A stretch of 64,000 bases of DNA, taken from assembly GCF_002270415.1 (NCBI RefSeq), contig NZ_NNRI01000020.1, positions 1-64,000 on the forward strand, written 5' to 3'. The notes beneath the pieces are model-generated. The model was not told where the DNA came from and did not search any database. It was given only the letters and a program-made list of their open reading frames with translations. Shown here piece after piece: positions 60,691-64,000 of the stretch. Every line of letters begins with the position of its first letter. Within the stretch, counting starts at the first letter, position 1. This stretch comes from Mesorhizobium sophorae. GTDB taxonomy: Bacteria > Pseudomonadota > Alphaproteobacteria > Rhizobiales > Rhizobiaceae. Position numbers and translations under genes: made by a program.

Positions 60691-61854
60691 GAATGAGTGT
60701 TGGAAACGGATGATGCCGCCGACGCTGTTCTTTTTGTCAGCTTTGGTCCAGTTCACGTTGGAAGGGTCAACCATGCCGGCGCCGAAGTCGCCATAGTGGT
60801 CGTAGTCGATTTCGGCTGTGATTATTAGACCTGCAAACGCCGTATAGACAGCGTTTGCAGTCAGACCATAGTCCTTGAGCTGATCACCCGAGACCTGAAG
60901 GTTGAACGAAGTTTTCTCGTTGAATCTGTAAGTGGCGCCGGCCCAGAAAGCCCAGTTGCCGCCCCAAAATTTGTAGAAGCTGCGACGATGAGCGTCGATT
61001 GTGTTAATGGAGTTGTCGCTGAGCTTGCCATAGGAGCCGTAGCCGAACGTTCCGAATAGCGAAAATTCGTTTGTGACATTGACGTCGACGCGGACCTTAC
61101 CAGCCAGAGATTCGTAGTTGCTATCATAAGCGACAACGCCAGTGATCGCCCCCCAGCCTTGCATGTATTTCACGCCGCCGACGACATGCGGAACATAGCT
61201 GTCGATAGTCCCGACTACGCCCGAGCCTTCTTCGAGTGAAGCCACCGCCGAAAAGCCGTTGCCGCTGTCAAAGTAGTACTGAACCACGTTGGCTTCGTAG
61301 CCGCCGTGCGGAACAAGCATCTTATTGAGGACGTCGCCAGCGTGGCCAGTAAACACGTGGAAGGCCGACCAGTCCTTACCAACTCGCAGGCCGCCAAGCT
61401 GAATCCAAGTGAAAGCCAATTTGACGCCTCTGTTGAAGGCGTAGTTTTGCGGGCTGTCCGTGCCCGAATAAGCGTTGCGATTACCAAAGTCCATGCGGGT
61501 TTCCGTATAGGTCTTCAGTGTGCCGAGTTCGGTCTCCTGGCCGGTCCAAGTTTTGAAGGTCAAGCGAGCGTTGTTTCGCCATGTGCCCTGATCCTCACCA
61601 GTCCTCAGGTCTGAGGTTCTGGCGCCGTCATACGATCCGACATGGCCCAGGCCGATGTCGTAAAGGACATCGCCGCCGATGCGCAGACAGGTCTCGGTGC
61701 CGGGGATGTAGAAGTAGCCGGAGCCGTACACGTCGCAGACCTTGATGTATTCGGTCGATTCTGGCTCGGCCACAGCCACAGCATCGACCGCGCGCGCGTC
61801 GGAAAGGGCGATCAGCACTGCAGTTGAGCCGAGGAGAAGGCTCCTGATGTTCAT
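60688..61854 (-). CDS. Outer-membrane porin (alphaproteobacterial Porin_2 type)
   Basis: 388 residues. The signal peptide is MNIRSLLLGSTAVLIALSDA with cleavage near residue 22. The Cys pair in 'VCDVYGSGYFYIPGTETCLR' is a hallmark of this rhizobial/Brucella porin family. Alternating beta strands follow, and the terminal residue is Phe ('GGIIRFQHSF'), as needed for Bam-mediated assembly. About 20-30 residues longer than RopA-type porins. It stands alone. No regulatory site is evident upstream. Confidence 0.92.
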   Translation of the reverse strand: MNIRSLLLGSTAVLIALSDARAVDAVAVAEPESTEYIKVCDVYGSGYFYIPGTETCLRIGGDVLYDIGLGHVGSYDGARTSDLRTGEDQGTWRNNARLTFKTWTGQETELGTLKTYTETRMDFGNRNAYSGTDSPQNYAFNRGVKLAFTWIQLGGLRVGKDWSAFHVFTGHAGDVLNKMLVPHGGYEANVVQYYFDSGNGFSAVASLEEGSGVVGTIDSYVPHVVGGVKYMQGWGAITGVVAYDSNYESLAGKVRVDVNVTNEFSLFGTFGYGSYGKLSDNSINTIDAHRRSFYKFWGGNWAFWAGATYRFNEKTSFNLQVSGDQLKDYGLTANAVYTAFAGLIITAEIDYDHYGDFGAGMVDPSNVNWTKADKKNSVGGIIRFQHSF

Positions 61855-63435
61855 TCGCGCGTGCTCCGGTGGGCTGCGCCTCGACGCAAAGTGACACTCG
61901 TCAGTTGCCCCACGGAATTCAGCGCGTCTGGGCCAATCGCCATAGTCATCTCCGCTTGTTGTAGGCAGACGTCACAACGGCTACGGAAATCGACCACGCA
62001 AATAACGCGCCATCCTGGAGACGTAGCTGCGGGCTTACGCTCAGGTTGGCCGGCGCATCTTGTTGCGGTTCCTTCTTTTCGCTTTGAAGGTCAAGCTGAG
62101 CACGAAAAGCAGACGTTTCGGATAGATAGTCTGTTCGCTGCCCAGCGGTTTGGTTCAATAGCGACAGCTTTTGTTTGTTGTGTAGGCTTTGAGACATCAT
62201 AGGCGGCACCGCTCGGTACATCGGGCGAGATACCCACTGACGTCGACATGAAATTCACTAGCCAGGCCGGGTATGCCATGTTTTGGTGCACGGCCCATCT
62301 TGAAGGCGATCGCGTGCAGCAGCTTGCCAATCAGTCCGGACAAGTGATTTCGCAAGGCTGGAAAGATCGACGCGTTGTAAACCGCCTCTGGATCGGAAGT
62401 CCTGTATGGCCAACTGTTTTCGCGATGGCACCCCCCGGCGCGATTGTTGAGCCTCTTTTGCGATGATCGACTTTCGGCATCACCTGACGTTCTATCGCGT
62501 TATTGGAACGCCATTTGTCGATGATCATGCCCTTGGGGCCGCAACTCTGTGCAAGCGACTGGGTCAGCAGGCGCTTGGCAGCCTTGGAAGAACACGCCGA
62601 GCACGTTCCTGTCCTGATCACGGCGCGCCCACTGCCAATGCTTCTTGCCTGTAATCGATACCACGCGTTATCGAAGTGCCGGATATCGCTATCCGAGGGC
62701 GTCCGCTAGCGAGCAATGTCTGGCTCCTAGCCGTATCGTCCCCCAGCATATAGCATTGCCGCGCTCCGATCTCCTCGACCAAGCGCAGTCTGAAGGGAAA
62801 GCGTCGAAAATCTCGGTGTGCGTGATGATCTCGGCAGGGCGAACGATGGCGCTTGTAGCTAACCGATATTGTGTTCATGCCATCGCGTTCGGCGGTTAGA
62901 GCGGACCATCGCGTGAGGAAAGGCATTGGCGAAATACAGTGTCGCGGCGAAAGCGGAACGGATTTGACATAGCGCAAGACCCAGGAGAACCGCAGCGGTA
63001 AGGATGACAGTTATCGGCATAGGACGGTAAACTGTTGCGGACCTCGATCCTGACAAAATACCACAAGGCCCGGCTGCTAAGGGACCTGCCGGCCGGGCCG
63101 GGGCCGCGGCAAAACTGCGCCGCGAGGCTGAGCAGGCGAGCTTGCTTTAGTCGGACAAGGAGAAGCCGCCTGCTTCGCCCCTGCGCAGGCCTCCCAGGGA
63201 GCGCGGGCAAAGCGAATGTCGCATGCTCATCCCATGAGACGGCGGCGTTTCCGTCGCGGAGGTTGGAGGTCTCGTCATCTCCCCAAAGTTGGGGGAGCGC
63301 GTGCTAAAATCTCTTCCGGATTGAACCCAGAACTTCGCACAAGGGGGGCAGGCTCACTTTGTATGAAATAATGGGGCGAGCATGCTCCTGGGTTCTTATC
63401 CGCGTCGGGAGCGGGAAACTCATTAACGGGATTTA
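61855..63435. other. 1.6 kb without an intact gene, including an IS6 remnant
   Basis: 61855-62260 shows no supported gene (the frames there lack motifs). 62270-62660 is an IS6-type remnant, described separately. 62665-63435 has only unpatterned frames; an 'ARQCYMLGDDTARSQTLLAS' frame near 62700-62770 leftward might be a decayed gene. A GGGCCGGGGCCGCGG-rich stretch lies near 63090-63110. Confidence 0.45.
62270..62660 (-). pseudogene. IS6-family transposase remnant
   Basis: Leftward pieces 'QSCGPKGMIIDKWRSNNAIE' and 'RQVMPKVDHRKRGSTIAPGG' correspond to the IS6 stretch that ends in EHRxHKGLNNRAE. Frameshifts interrupt it, and the tail carries changes such as KRGST for KGLNN. No intact ends. Confidence 0.55.
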
Positions 63436-64000
63436 TTAGACGCCCGGCTGAGCGGCTGCCGGCTCGGGACGCAGATAGGCGTGCAGCGCCCTGACGCATT
63501 CATCCATCTGCCTCTCATGCGACACATTGCGCGAAGCGATCGTGAGATGAGCATTTTGATAGATCGGCTCACGCTCAGCGATCTGTTGCGTGATAGTGCC
63601 GAGCAGGTCCGAGGCCTGCTGCAGCCGGCGACCGCGTCGTCTCCCGAGCCGTCGCATTATCAGGTCGGCATCGGCCTTGAGCCAGATCGAGACCGCCTTG
63701 TCCTGGATGAGCCCATGGGTCTGCTGATGGATGAAGGAACTGTCACCGGTCGCGAGCACTGCCGGTCCTTGCTTCAGCACACGCGCAATCACTCTCGCCT
63801 CAAGCTCCCTGAAATGCTCCTCGCCATGGGTTTCGCAAAGTTTTTTTATCGACATGCCGGCCTCTTTCCTGATCTCGGCATCGGAGTCGATGAATTTCAA
63901 CCCCAACCCTTTTGCAAGCCGCTCGCCAATGGTGGATTTACCGACGCCCGACATGCCGACGAGCGCTATCGGCCGCACGCCGAGGGCCGGCGCAATCTGG
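63436..64000 (-). CDS. Shikimate-kinase-like P-loop kinase, possibly 5' partial
   Basis: 180 residues if it starts at GTG 63978 (read as MRPIALVGMSGVGKSTIGER). The frame stays open to the window edge (QIAPALG precedes), so the true start, or an N-terminal domain, may lie outside. Walker A is 'GMSGVGKST'; 'FIDSDAEIRKEAGMSIKKLC' has the shikimate-binding Asp-Ser-Asp, and 'EEHFRELEARVIARVL' is the FRxxE block. 'AVLATGDSSFIHQQTHGLI' replaces the usual GGG loop (V-A-T-G-G-G becomes L-A-T-G-D-S). Some relatives are fused to an HTH domain, as in BzdR-type regulators. The changed loop makes ordinary AroK function less certain. Confidence 0.75.
   Translation of the reverse strand, partial: QIAPALGVRPIALVGMSGVGKSTIGERLAKGLGLKFIDSDAEIRKEAGMSIKKLCETHGEEHFRELEARVIARVLKQGPAVLATGDSSFIHQQTHGLIQDKAVSIWLKADADLIMRRLGRRRGRRLQQASDLLGTITQQIAEREPIYQNAHLTIASRNVSHERQMDECVRALHAYLRPEPAAAQPGV

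Noticed and set aside
1..64000. CRISPR arrays, rRNA genes, complete tRNA genes
   Set aside because: No regularly spaced repeats of CRISPR size and no rRNA or complete tRNA structure was seen on either strand.

Overview
The window looks like accessory DNA of a nodulating alphaproteobacterium, most likely Mesorhizobium or a close rhizobial relative. The case rests on a rhizobial-type type III secretion system (T3SS) in the nolB-rhcU order with nopX, rhcC1, rhcC2 and ttsI, a NodD-type nod box upstream of ttsI, a 5' fragment of nodM/glmS, an alphaproteobacterial porin, and a dense litter of IS elements. It reads as a symbiosis island or symbiotic plasmid. The species cannot be fixed from this sequence.

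Layout. 0-20.3 kb is an integrated, non-symbiotic accessory module. It holds two ardC-like antirestriction genes, each with a long inverted repeat upstream (the second gene is truncated). Between them lie three overlapping large tyrosine recombinases plus a small coiled-coil protein, resembling Tn554/RIT-type trios. Then come an orphan RTX protein preceded by a small membrane protein, a RecB-like nuclease/SF1 helicase, two conserved hypotheticals and a large serine recombinase. The last codons of the recombinase run into a 53-bp copy of the 3' end of tRNA-Arg(CCG), an attachment-site signature. 20.3-23.7 kb carries two hypotheticals, a hipBA toxin-antitoxin pair with four evenly spaced operators, and a dead IS3 transposase.

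23.8-37.2 kb is the T3SS. A leftward operon nolB-rhcJ-nolU-rhcL-rhcN-rhcZ-rhcQ-rhcR-rhcS-rhcT-rhcU diverges from rhcC1 and the translocon gene nopX, followed by a convergent MFS transporter. Tts boxes precede nolB and nopX. 37.7-53.9 kb is an IS graveyard (IS5, ISKra4, IS66, IS110, IS6, IS481, an integrase-core fragment, IS66, IS30). It surrounds a small leftward cluster of three genes: a HemW/HemN-like radical SAM protein, a protein resembling PrnB/indoleamine-dioxygenase-type proteins, and a GNAT acetyltransferase. A perfect FixK/FNR box lies upstream. 54-57 kb brings back the T3SS with a y4xK-like lipoprotein, rhcC2 and ttsI under a nod box. 57.5-64 kb holds a nodM fragment, an AbiEii-type nucleotidyltransferase toxin locus with a frameshift, a TacA/TacT-type pair, IS remnants, a porin and a shikimate-kinase-like gene at the edge.

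How it fits together. Flavonoid-activated NodD would act at the nod box to express ttsI. TtsI (Glu51 in place of the phospho-acceptor Asp) would then act at the tts boxes to switch on the secretion operon and nopX. The genes for the export gate SctV and the needle/pilus subunit are not in this window. The radical SAM/PrnB-like cluster, with a low-oxygen box and direct IS5 copies on both sides, is the best candidate for an undescribed function, possibly a nodule-expressed small-molecule pathway. The RTX protein and its neighbouring membrane protein are a weaker candidate for a secreted bacteriocin with immunity.
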